64,000 nucleotides of DNA from Sipunculus nudus (Eukaryota; Annelida; Sipuncula; Golfingiida; Sipunculidae): positions 26,831,058 to 26,895,057 of the forward strand of contig CM049310.1 in assembly GCA_026874595.1 (NCBI GenBank), written 5' to 3'. Shown in pieces: positions 25,201 to 33,990 of this stretch (position 1 is the stretch's first letter; the number at the start of each line of letters is the position of its first letter). The notes below the pieces were generated by a model. That model was not told where the DNA came from and searched no databases. It saw only the letters and a list, made by a program, of their open reading frames with translations. Made by a program: the position numbers and the translations under genes.

Positions 25201-28200
25201 GGAGAGTGGCCGTCCAGATTACTGGCTGCCAGAGTGCCTTTACATCTGGGTCTGAGGAATGCATTTTTATTCCCATTGAGGATGCAAATATTTTGCGTCA
25301 TTTTTACAGGGTGCCATAAACCAGAGTAATCATTAGCATTTTTGGTGTAATTTTTTACCACACGAAACATGCATGAACCAGGAAAGTTTCGTTTTAGCTC
25401 AGACCGCATGAATACAAGCATGGTTTCGACGGGTTACTAGACGCAGCCAACTTTCACGCGGTACAGGAAATGACTCATTACCATAGAGACGGGGTTTCTG
25501 TCTGGGTTGTTAGTTCACATGCCTTCTCTCATGTTAATTTATTATTCGTAGCATAAAGTTAAGACTATGGGCTGATTACCACAATATCAATGCAACATGA
25601 TCGAAGACCACTGCGATACATATTTTGGTAATGCTTTTATCACGGCTGATTATCGTAGCCTCCTGAGTCGGGTTGTCACGGCTAGATTCAGGAACGTCAC
25701 AAGCGATATTTACAAATGTGACGTCACTCATGCAGTAAACCACCTGGCAGTATGGGACGAAGAGAATGCAAACAGGGGCTTGGGAGGATCCCACAATAAG
25801 GAACCCCGCATGGCAGAGGCTTGCATTCCTTGGAATGCAGATTTTTAGTTTTATATACATCTAAGCAGTCCACTGAATCCTGTGTCTGCATGGGTAATCA
25901 GTGTTTGTGTTATATATGAGACCAGTATTGTTTGTCCGAACACGTGAATCTCGACATTTGCAGTTCCGATTAAGCCTTAAAAAATCAGCCATATATAGTG
26001 ATAAGTTATCAATCAAGTGCGTCATCAGAGATAAACTAATATATAGCTTCTGAAGCTCATTTTCTACAATCCTGACTAAGTATTAAATTGCACCATGTCC
26101 CAAGTATTTATTTAATCTCATAAAAAGTTCCTTAAAATCTGTTTATTGAATCTTTTTGATATCTTTAATACAGGGACCTTAACCAGAAAGATTAGTTGCC
26201 CCTTGGAACTTTCTGAACACGATGAATTCTATGGAATTTCATTTATAAGGGCTTTTAACTTATATTACCTGTAAGGGTGGGCTCGTGAATCATATCTCCT
26301 TGGGTGTTCATTATTTTCACGGATTCATTACTGCCCAGACCTGGCAGACATTTTGAAGGCACTGACAGAGAAGATCCAAACAAGACACACGAGTTCCTGG
26401 AGACCTCTAGATCAGTACATCTTGGTTCCGTCTGTCTCCTGCATATGTCTTCACAGTTATTTAGTTTGATGTTAGTTTTGTAAACACGCTTCAGTTCAGC
26501 CTCCGGGTGGGATGCAGCTAATAAAAATATTGGTACATCCTCGATAGATTATATGAGTTAATAAAGCAATGTTAATCAAGATAAAATTTTATCAGCAGTT
26601 ACGCTCAAACACTAATATCACATTCTAACCAACTAGGTAAGGTAGTAAAATCATATATTTTAGTTAAGTTTGAGTTAAAATGTGTTATTTAATTCAATGG
26701 ACAAAGTATTATTTATGTCAAATTAAAACAAGTGAGCCATGGGTCATGACGCTCAGCTGACTGGGAAGAGATTCGCAAAAGGAAATTTTATCATCTGAAT
26801 GGTAGTATATACCCATTCAACTGAAGCATCAAACAGATTAACCAACAGGCCAAGATTGTGTCTGTATTTATATATCTCAAAAATAGAGAAAAATACATAA
26901 AATATTCAGGTGGCTCCACCAGTCTGCAGAAACTAATAAAAAGACTTAATGGTCAATATGCATGCAAAGAATCATGGTGATCTCTGCATTAGTTGTTCAG
27001 ATACTTCAGCTTTTGTAACAAATTTTCCATTTTTCTGAGGGATAATTTGGAGTACTATAGCTTGAAGGATATGGGTAACAGAGACCTGATTTCAGGTTTC
27101 CACAAACACTTTTCATGGGCCTCCTTGCATGACAAGAATGAAGATTCTAGGTCCGGTTGTTACAATTTGTACCATGTAAAGAGATGACAACATCCATAAA
27201 GATCTCAAAAATAGAGAAAAAAATTCGAAAAATTGAATAAAATACAGGTGGCACCACCAGTCTGCAGAAACTGATGAAATACTCCATAATCAATATCCAT
27301 GCAAAGAATCATGGTGACCTCTGCATTAGTTGTTCAGATACTTTAGCTTTTGCACAAATTGTTCATTATTCTGAGGGATACTTCGGAGTCCTATAGCTTG
27401 AAGGATATGGGAAACAGAGACCTAATTTCAGGTTTCCACAGACACTTTTCATGGGCCTCCTTGCATGACAAGAATGGATATTGTAGGTCCAGTTGCTACG
27501 ATTTGTACCCTGTTGAATGATAACCACATCTTTAAAGGTTTCAAAAATAGAGAGATAGTTCGTAAAAATTTGAAAAAATAGATGTGGCTCAACCAGTCTG
27601 CAAAAACTGATTGAACACCTCATGATCAATATGTATGCCAAAAATCATGACCATCAGTGTTGTAGTTATTGAGATACTGCAGTTTTTGTATCAAATTTTT
27701 CATTATTCTTAGGGGTATTTTGGAGCCATACAGCTTAAAGAATATGGGTAACAGAGACCTAATTTCAGGTTTCCATGGACACTTTTCATGGGTCTCCCTG
27801 TGTGTCAAGAATGAAGATTCTTGGTCCAGTTGTTATGAATTGTGCCCTGTTAACAGATGTTAATATCTTTAATGGTCTCAAAAATGGAAAAAAAAATTCG
27901 TAAAAAAACCCGAACAAATACAGGTGGTGCCACCAGTCTGCAGAAACTGATGAAACACTCCATGATCAATATCCATGCAAACAATTATGGTGATCTCTGC
28001 ATTAGTTGTTCAGATACTTCAGATTTTGTATCAAATTTTCCATTATTCTGAGCTGTATTTTGGAGTGCCATAGCTCAAAGGATATGGGTAACAGAGACCT
28101 AATTTCAGGTTTCCATGGACACTTTTCATGGGTCTCCCTGTGTGTCAAGAAAGAAGATTCTTGGTCCAGTTGTTACGAATTGTGCCCTGTTAACAGATGT

Positions 28201-29410
28201 TCATATCTTTAATGGTCTCAAAAATGGAAAAAAATTCGTTAAAAACCCGAACAAATACAGGTGGTGCCACCAGTCTGCAGAAACTGATGAAACACTCTAT
28301 GATCAATATCCATGCAAACAATTTTGGTGATCTCTGCATTAGTTGTTCAGATACTTCAGCTTTTGTATCAAAATTTCCATTATTCCAAGCTGTACTTTGA
28401 CCTAATTTCAGGTTTCCATGGAGACTTTTCATGGGTCTCCCTGTGTGTCAAATATAAAGATTCTAGGTCGAGTCGTTACGATTTGTACCCTGTTGACAGA
28501 TAACGACATCCTTAAAGGTCTCATAAATAGAGAAAAAAATTGTAAAAATTTGAAAAAATACAGGTGGCCCCACCAGTCTGCAGGAACTGATGGAACACCT
28601 CTTGATCAATAAGTATGCCAAAAATCATGACCATCAGTGTCGTAGTTACTGAGATGTTGCAGTTTTTTAATCAAATTTTCTATTATTCTGCTGGGTAATT
28701 GGCAGCCCCACAGCTCAAACGATATGGGTAACAGAGACCTAATTTCTAGTTTCCATGGAGACTTTTCATAGGTCTCTCGCTGTGTCAAGAATGAAGATTC
28801 TAGGTCCAGTCTGAACGATTTGTGCCCTGTCTCAAAAATAGAGAAAAAAATCGTAAAAATTGAAAAATACAGGTGGCGCCTCCAGTCTGCAGGAACTGAT
28901 GGAACATCTCATGATCAATATGTATGCCAAAAATCATGACCATCAGTGATGTAGTTAATGAGATATTGAAGTTTTTGTATGAAATTTTTGACTATTCTGG
29001 GGGGTACTTTGGGGCCCAATAGCTCGAAGAATATTGGTAACAGAGACCTAATTTCTGGTTTCAAAGGAGATTTTTCATCAACCTCTCAGAATGTCAAGTT
29101 ACAAGATACTAAGTCCAGCGGTTACAATTTGTGCCAGGTTAACGGACAGACGGACAGACAGACAGACAGAAAGACGGACGACGGACAAAGAGTGATCGAT
29201 ATAGCTCAGCATGACTGAAAGTCAGCTGAGCTAAAAAAACTGATTTTCCGATGCAACTTCTTTTGTTAACACAAGAGTGTCCTTAAAGAGGCTGTATCTC
29301 ATAAGATCGTTGAGACTTCTCATATGTAATTTATATGAAAATTATGTTAAAAGCGGAGTGAAATTACCCGTGAGCGTGATAAGCAGAAACATTAGGAACG
29401 AGGCAGCCAT
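12971..29410 (-). CDS. Secreted PAN/apple-like plus C-type lectin protein (4 exons)
   Basis: Spliced model on the minus strand: 29368-29410, 26269-26517, 16114-16317, 12971-13203, giving 729 nt and 242 residues. All exons have GT-AG borders and every intron is phase 1. Residues 1-14 are a hydrophobic signal peptide. Residues 15-97 carry cysteines at 35, 39, 47, 57 and 70 in a PAN/apple-like pattern. Residues 98-242 form one C-type lectin domain, with E205-P206-N207 and W224-N225-D226. Those two motifs form the calcium and sugar site in mannose-type lectins, so an extracellular carbohydrate-binding role (recognition or innate immunity) is inferred. The introns (2.8, 10 and 2.9 kb) are filled with transposons. 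An extra exon is possible because all modules are symmetric; no transcript was available. The lectin exons are surest, the signal exon least. Confidence 0.75.
14984..15007 (+). promoter_or_regulatory. Heat-shock elements
   Basis: GAATGTTCTAGAG gives three alternating 5-bp HSF units (GAA, TTC, GAG; 2-bp spacing). GAAGCTTC follows with a further inverted pair, and another TTC adjoins on the left (14981). HSF trimers bind such arrays. They lie about 20 bp upstream of the TATA box, a classic heat-shock promoter layout. Confidence 0.6.
15028..15036 (+). promoter_or_regulatory. TATA box of the LTR promoter
   Basis: TATATAAAG, with a transcription start expected about 15058 in GAGTGAGCAGCAG. Position relative to the heat-shock elements and downstream polyadenylation signal supports function in the LTR. 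Confidence 0.6.
15535..16113. other. Intron sequence, no further gene seen
   Basis: An 82-codon frame at 15606-15854 on the plus strand has no recognisable family. It lies just outside the LTR target duplication. If the element were not a solo LTR this would be its leader region, but no primer-binding site follows 15530. Confidence 0.35.
16114..16317 (-). CDS. PAN-lectin gene exon 3: N-terminal half of C-type lectin domain
   Basis: 204 nt, phase 1 to phase 1, with acceptor AATAG|AT and donor CCAG|GTAATA. It encodes a cysteine-rich start (CPDGYRSLYNC, then CIPSC) followed by GNGKIVSIETAGEQEHLEIM. The latter is the beta-strand and helix segment (A.L.si.s..E...l) of C-type lectin domains. It joins in frame with exon 4. 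Confidence 0.8.
17469..20568 (+). mobile_element. hAT DNA transposon, complete with ends, in lectin intron 2
   Basis: Left end AGAGCCCCGTTTTTTCCGTT and right end, whose reverse complement is the same 20 bp, form perfect terminal inverted repeats. The flanks are ATAAAAGT (17461-17468) and ATAAAAGG (20569-20576), an 8-bp target duplication with one change, the length expected for hAT. Repeats of AAACGGA lie just inside both ends and may be transposase sites. The element is 3100 bp with a single spliced transposase gene, and lies antisense to the host lectin gene. The near-intact duplication and ends suggest recent insertion. Confidence 0.9.
18010..20129 (+). pseudogene. hAT transposase, two exons, premature stop at codon 8
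   Basis: Exon 1 runs 18010-18565 (donor CAC|GTAAGT) and exon 2 runs 18901-20129 (acceptor TTTTCCAG); the phase 1 join is consistent. The ATG at 18010 is in frame, but codon 8 (18031-18033) is TGA. The rest is open to 20129, about 594 codons. Codons about 33-57 form a BED-like zinc finger (C33, C36, H51, H57), similar to CGGBP1-type hAT proteins. Catalytic-type motifs follow: FDETTD at the end of exon 1, VSDSAAYC and CLAH in exon 2, and near the C-terminus the dimerisation domain FPVSSVDTERSFSRYKLMLS with the expected Glu. It would cut and paste the element. Translation from a later start is possible, but none is obvious before the zinc finger, so it is probably inactive. Confidence 0.85.
20577..21700. 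other. Intron sequence between hAT and DIRS-like element
   Basis: No gene seen. A GGTATGGTTCTCAG string beside the hAT right flank (20575-20588) recurs at 54368-54381 in a transporter intron, marking a small dispersed repeat. There is a C-run at 20612-20624. Confidence 0.4.
21702..22640 (+). pseudogene. Gag-like ORF1 relic of the DIRS-like element
   Basis: From ATG 21702 the frame reads MGEHEDDPLQALTTWAQ and on into EGVTSLEEW, and after a frameshift near 21820 continues DEDIANSKIPRGQRKLI. Together these look like a SAM-type helical domain. Farther on come LTFHQWSLGNLAILNTL (about 22405) and, in another frame, VMEYLSHTTWVYQL and DQEYRRLEAAYGFRWG. These resemble the conserved Gag-like region of DIRS elements. 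At least two frameshifts and an 18-22 base G-run (22104-22125) interrupt it. Confidence 0.65.
22905..24060 (+). pseudogene. Reverse transcriptase relic of the DIRS-like element
   Basis: Successive frames give SPLAAIPKQGDTDRLIHDFS (fingers region), MAKVDLNSAYRSVKI (first catalytic Asp), LPFGVRLSPGIY and VAYLDDFLII (YxDD-type site near 23515), then the thumb-like LGINIDSVNMSLSIP. In-frame stops at 22999, 23222 and 23477 and several frame changes make it non-functional. Confidence 0.85.
24061..24360 (+). pseudogene. RNase H relic of the DIRS-like element
   Basis: The frame carries NKETFAIILAAHRWALLW, then SDNKTTVSNVNRG after a stop at 24167-24169, then FHITPVHIAGKYNHVADCLS. These are the Glu, Asp and H.xG.N..AD motifs of the RNase H type found in DIRS-order elements. 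The TDACKAGATAVYG strand just upstream (about 23996) supplies the first Asp. Confidence 0.75.
24475..24910 (+). pseudogene. Truncated tyrosine recombinase of the DIRS-like element
   Basis: The frame 24481-24741 reads AASLAGTTRRAYFTQFRRYH...YIHHLAESLSFESIRQYLNIV, the SAM-like core-binding half of a phage-integrase-type recombinase. After a stop and frameshifts, PILLKQIFNTIDLTSPWDIL and FAYTLAYYR (to about 24905) begin the catalytic half. The catalytic Arg, HxxR and Tyr were not found downstream, so the enzyme is truncated. Confidence 0.75.
25600..25860. repeat. Dispersed repeat, second copy
   Basis: Ends GCTTGCATTCCTTGGAATGC then TTTTTAGTT, matching 12740-12775 and, less well, 59205-59225. 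ATTTACAAATGTGACGTCAC near 25709 matches ATTCACAAATGTGATGTCAC near 59040. An 83-codon frame here is incidental. Confidence 0.5.
26269..26517 (-). CDS. PAN-lectin gene exon 2: PAN/apple-like module
   Basis: The open segment lies between an acceptor (TTAG|CT, exon start 26517) and a donor (ACAG|GTAATA, exon end 26269), 249 nt, phase 1 at both ends. It encodes 83 residues including NNCEDICRRQ, PRCTD and SRNSCVLFG, the cysteine spacing of a PAN/apple fold. PAN modules bind proteins or sugars. Family assignment rests on cysteine pattern only, and a diverged variant is likely. Confidence 0.7.
26745..29235. mobile_element. Inverted-tip element with about seven 338-bp units, copy B, in lectin intron 1
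   Basis: Left tip GCTCAGCTGACTG (near 26750) and right tip AGTCAGCTGAGCT (near 29219) are inverted. Between them the landmark CAGGTGGYRCCACCAGTCTG recurs near 26907, 27245, 27581, 27921, 28258, 28561 and 28870. Spacing is 336-340 bp, then 303 and 309 after a deletion. Near the right end is a CGGACAGACAGACAGAAAGA-type run and GACGGACAAAGAGTGAT. All short frames are echoes of the unit. It ends about 130 bp from the donor of lectin exon 1. Confidence 0.8.
29368..29410 (-). CDS. PAN-lectin gene exon 1: start and signal peptide
   Basis: ATG at 29410 begins MAASFLMFLLITLT, a short hydrophobic leader with no charged residues. The frame runs into a good donor (G|GTAATT, exon end 29368) in phase 1, as the next exon requires. 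The stretch between ATG and donor is only 43 nt, so the evidence is phase, leader character and location. Confidence 0.6.
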
Positions 29411-30444
29411 TTGATGTTGCTGCTCAGATAAAGACTTCAGGAACCTCCCGGGCCATTATTAACATCGACATTTAAACCAATGCCAAATCACAGTCCCTTG
29501 CAGGAAACATGTATACACAAAATGAATACCAGTGTAAGGGTTATATTTCATGTCAGATTCTGCACATGCAGTTCTCAGCTGTCAGATACTGACAATTTAA
29601 TGAGCAATAAGATTTAAACTTCGAACGGTCGAACAATGGAGGCTGCACATGTATTCAGTCCGCACCTGCATTGATCAGGAAATGAGAAAAAGAGCTTATA
29701 CATCGTCCATAACGCCGAAAGGGTTCACCTGACGACCATTGAAACAGGGCATTGAAACAGCTTTTACCTTCTGCGGGGTAATTTTATGCCTCCGCCTAAG
29801 CTGGCAACCATTAAGACATTTTCAAAACTAACGAACTATGAATCTATTTGAAATTTTCTGCTTTCAAAAACACAAATTAAAATGTCGATCCTGACTTTCT
29901 GCAAAATTTTCACCATGCCGAGTGTTTTTGTTATGAACTGCACACATCTAAAATGCAATTTCCATTGTCTGTCCGGTTGTCTTTTATGCGTGCTTTACTG
30001 AATAGCCCACGTCATTTTTTTTTCTTCTTCGACATATAGCCCGCTTAACAGCTGATGGTTTTAGGCGCCGTTCCCCATCTATTTATTGATTCGATTTGTA
30101 ATGCATATTTCAACACAAGAAACTGTTTAGCAAAAGCTATCCCTAATTAAAATGTACCGATTGGAAAATTCTCCGAAGTTCTTACCGCCTCAAGTTTACT
30201 TGCATTGGGATCTGGCAATCCTATATCAAGGTCGGGTTGACCTCAGACAATATGTTATCATTTCAGTCTTGTTCGTAGGTTTAATATATTAAATATAAAA
30301 CATCTGGAAATGAATCCTATAGAAGTCCTATCATCATCCACCCCATCAAGAAAGGGGTAGAGGGTGTTTAATACATGTTTTTTTTTTACTATTACTGTTT
30401 ACTTTTTCATATATGAAATGTAATTTGTCAATCATTTGTAGTTT
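29411..30444. other. Upstream region of the PAN-lectin gene; no clear promoter
   Basis: The minus-strand 5' flank of the lectin gene should lie here. No convincing TATA or initiator was seen; TTTAAAT near 29470 is weak. No coding region was recognised. Confidence 0.35.
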
Positions 30445-30890
30445 CATAAATTCTTGCCGATGATAGCATAAGACAAAACCATTGAGCGATGTATCAGCAT
30501 TTATTTAATCCACAAAATAATAAGAAAAAATATTGATCGTTTACTGATACATAACAGTTAACATAAATTCTTGCCGATGATAGCATAAGACAAAACCATT
30601 GAGCGATGTATCAGCATTTATTTAATTCACAAAATAATAAGAAAAAAATATTGATCGTTTACTGATACATAACAGTTTACATAAATTCTTGCCGATGATA
30701 GCATAAGACAAAACCATTGAGCGATGCATCACCATTTATTTAATCCACAAAATAATAAGAAAAAATTATTGATCGTTTACTGACACATAACAGTTTACAT
30801 AAATTCTTGCCGATGATAGCATAAAGCAATACCACTGGACGATGTTTCACCATATATATATTTCACAACATCATAATAATAAAAAAATGG
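30445..30890. repeat. Tandem repeat, 117-118 bp unit, about 3.8 copies
   Basis: Units begin CATAAATTCTTGCCGATGAT at 30445, 30562, 30680 and 30798. The first three are almost identical; the fourth decays after about 50 bp. The near-identity indicates recent expansion or gene conversion. Confidence 0.9.
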
Positions 30891-31682
30891 ACATGCTAGC
30901 TGTGCGCTATATCCACCGGGCCAGATGAGGCAACCATGCAGAATATATGTATATAGGAGTCGCAGTAATATTTTCAAGACGTGATGACAGGTCTATATAG
31001 CTACAGCAATACAGAATATGGATCTGCTGCCTGCATGGTCAACAAATCTTAGTCCCACACGACATACATAATAATGGACAGATGATTCACTCATTTACTT
31101 ACTATTTAAACGTAAAATTCCTAGCAAAATTATAATAGTAAAATTTATATTACGCTCCAAATTGTAGTGTTCCATCTAATGCTTCATGTATTGATCACAA
31201 TTAATTCAGTTTCATTCACTATCCGTTTCCATGGCAGATCGGTCTATAAATAAATAATAAAAAAAAAAAAAAAAACAACATATGAATGTATCACCCATGT
31301 GCAGCTAGGAAATCGTAGTATTTTAAGAACGTACAAGCTGTATTTATACTTAAGGTGGTTTGCCCTGCTATGAAGTGCTGATCGAGGCACTTTTATTGTT
31401 AAAGCACACCATTCACGCATGTGGTAAAAAACAACTGAAAGCAAAATCAATTAAAAACATGAATTATTGCTAACATGCTTACATGTATAACAATGGTCTA
31501 CATTATTTTCACCGTTATCCTAAGAGCTGGTTAGATACGTTTACAGCCGATGACTGCTTGCATAGATAAACATGAACAAGCTCTCATCCAATGCTTCCTT
31601 TCTGCACCACAGGATTGTAACAGACACACGCAATGGAAAGCAGGGGCGTAAAGCAAGGATTGAGAGAGGGGAGAGAGCCGGA

Positions 31683-31812
31683 ATATTTGACAAAGCAGTT
31701 ATTATATATATATTGTATATAAATATATATATATATATACATTTTAATTTATATATATATATATTTATGTATATTTATATATTTGTATATATATATGTAT
31801 ATATATAAACAA
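31683..31812. repeat. TA-rich microsatellite
   Basis: (TA)n interrupted by T-rich steps. A poly-A run also lies at 31258-31275. The 78-codon frame across it is low-complexity only. Confidence 0.8.
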
Positions 31813-32074
31813 CTATCAATAACTCCACACAACATACTTATGTTTTAATTCCAATAAGAAATATCAGTTGTACAAGATGAATAAATAAAAAAATATAATA
31901 TTTGCAGGATAAAACCAAATGAAATTTATTACAAATATAAGTTCCAAATCTGCGGATAAAGTCATAGGAATTTCGTGATTGTGCTTTAGAAAATTAAATC
32001 TTATTAGACTAAATGAAATGGGAGCACTGGATGCGACCGGTAAGGTCCACCCCATCTTTAACTGTAGACGGGGT

Positions 32075-33120
32075 AAACGGGATATTACACAGACACTTCA
32101 ACTGTACACGAAATTTTACACAGACACTCTAACTGTAGACCGGATATTACACAGACACTCTAGCTGTAGACGGGATATTACAGAGACACTCTAGCTGTAA
32201 ACGGGATATTACACAGACACTCTAACTGTAGACCGGATATTACAAAGACATGGCCTTTAGGAAACCTGCATGGACTAATACAGTGCAATCCCTGATAAGA
32301 ATTTTAAATTAATGGGAGACGGGATAGTACACAAACATTAACTATAGCCGGGATATTACACAGACACTCTAACTATATAGACGGAATATTACACAGTCAC
32401 TCTAACTGTGCGGGATATTACCAGTTACACAAACACTCTTACTGTAGACGGAATATTAACAAAGACACTCTTAACTATAAACGGGATATTACACAAACAC
32501 TCTAACTGTAGATCGGATATTACACACTCATTCTAACTGTAGACAGGATATTACACAGACACTCTAGCAGAAGTCGGGATATTACACAGACATGACCTTT
32601 AGGAAACCTGCTTTGACTAATACAGTGCTACCCCTGATAAGATTTTTAAATTTATGGGAGATGGGATATTACACAAACATAAACTGTAGACGGGATATTA
32701 CAAAGACGATCTTACTATATAGACGGGGTATTACACAGACACTCTAACTGTGCGGGATATTAATAATTACACAAACTCTTTTAACTGTAGACGGGATATT
32801 TACAAAGGCACTCTTTACTGTAAATGGGATATTACACAGAGTCTCTACCTGTAGATCGGATATTACACACACATTCTACTGTAGACGGGATATTACACCG
32901 ACACTCTAGCCGTTGATGGGATATTTCACAGATACTCTAGCCGTAAACGGGATATTTACACAGACACTCTAACTGTAAACGGGATATTACACAGACACTC
33001 TCACTATAGACGGGATATTACACACTCTATAGCTTTAGTCGGGATATTACACAGACATGACCTTTAGGAAAACTGCTTGGACTAATATAGTGCAACCCAT
33101 GATAGGATTTTTAATTTCAT
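32075..33120. repeat. Minisatellite of about 31 bp with higher-order structure
   Basis: Dozens of diverged units of the type GGGATATTACACAGACACTC followed by TAACTGTAGAC run across the region. A distinct 70-bp block, starting CATGRCCTTTAGGAAACCTG and ending in ATGGGAG-like sequence, interrupts the array at about 32249, 32590 and 33055. The minisatellite thus sits in a larger repeat of roughly 340 and 465 bp. No coding potential. Confidence 0.9.
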
Positions 33121-33299
33121 GGAGTTTACTTACTTTATTTGGAAGTGAAAGTTAAAAAAACGAAAATAAATTCAAAGGTATTTAAGAGAAATGTACACCC
33201 CATGCATTGCCGATAGATGCCCTTATGAACGCACTAAACCTTGTTGGCCAAACCGCTTTGCACAAATCTGTTTGAAAAGTTGTGTGAAAGGGGTATAAC

Positions 33300-33990
33300 A
33301 CTAACTGTATAGGTTTGAAGGAAGCCCTAATATCATCGCTTTTGAAGAAGGAGAGTCTTGACCAAGAGGACTTCAAGAACTATCGTCCAGTAGCAAATCT
33401 TTCCTTTGTGAGTAAACTGTTAAAGAGGGGGTTGTAAAGCAGAGCAATATCACATGACTCAGAACCAACTCCATGACCCGTTTCAGTACGCCTACATACC
33501 AAGGCATATAGCACAGAAACAGCACTGTTAAGGATGAAGAATGATAATGACCATGCATTTGATACAGTCCAGGGAGTAGTACTCCTTCTGCTTGACCTCT
33601 CTGAAGCCTTCGATGCACTGGACCATGGCATCCCAACTGAGAGACTAGCTGAGGAGATTGGCACTCGACTGGTGCAAGTTGGACTGGTGCAAGAAATGTG
33701 CAGCTGTTGTTAGAGCATGAATGACCAAGAATAAACGAGAGAAAACCGAACTCCTCATCATAGCACCCAGATACCATCTCAACAAGATTTGTAGCACTGA
33801 ACTCAAGATCTGCATTGGTACTGCAGAAAAAAGGCCAGTATACTTCGATGCCATCATGAGTATGGAGTGCGCCAGACAATATCGGTTGTAAGGAACATGT
33901 TCTGCCATCTACGCAGAATTGGCAAGATCCGGGAGCATCTCGATGATAAGACAGCAACTCATTGATTACATCAAGATTGGACAACAACAA
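33300..33990 (+). pseudogene. CR1-like non-LTR retrotransposon, reverse transcriptase relic
   Basis: In shifting frames the sequence reads LKEALISSLLKKESLDQEDF and KNYRPVANLSFVSKLLKR (33319-33427), STETALLRMKNDNDHAFD, VVLLLLDLSEAFDALDHGIP (first catalytic Asp region), then after a large loss KRETELLIIAPRYHLNKI and downstream RT-end-like sequence. This is the order seen in CR1/L2-type elements. The YxDD segment is missing and frames change several times, so it is dead. The 205-codon frame on the opposite strand is its shadow. Confidence 0.75.

Noticed and set aside
26993-28788. Series of similar 60-90 codon frames on both strands
   Set aside because: They recur with the 338-bp unit and reflect the satellite, not a protein family.
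30445-30890. CRISPR-like regular repeat
   Set aside because: Units of 118 bp are contiguous with no unique spacers, and the genome is eukaryotic.
32075-33120. CRISPR-like 31-bp repeats
   Set aside because: Units adjoin without spacers of constant length and are highly diverged; this is a minisatellite.
33373-33990. 205-codon minus-strand frame
   Set aside because: It is the antisense shadow of the CR1-like reverse transcriptase relic, whose sense-strand motifs are clear.
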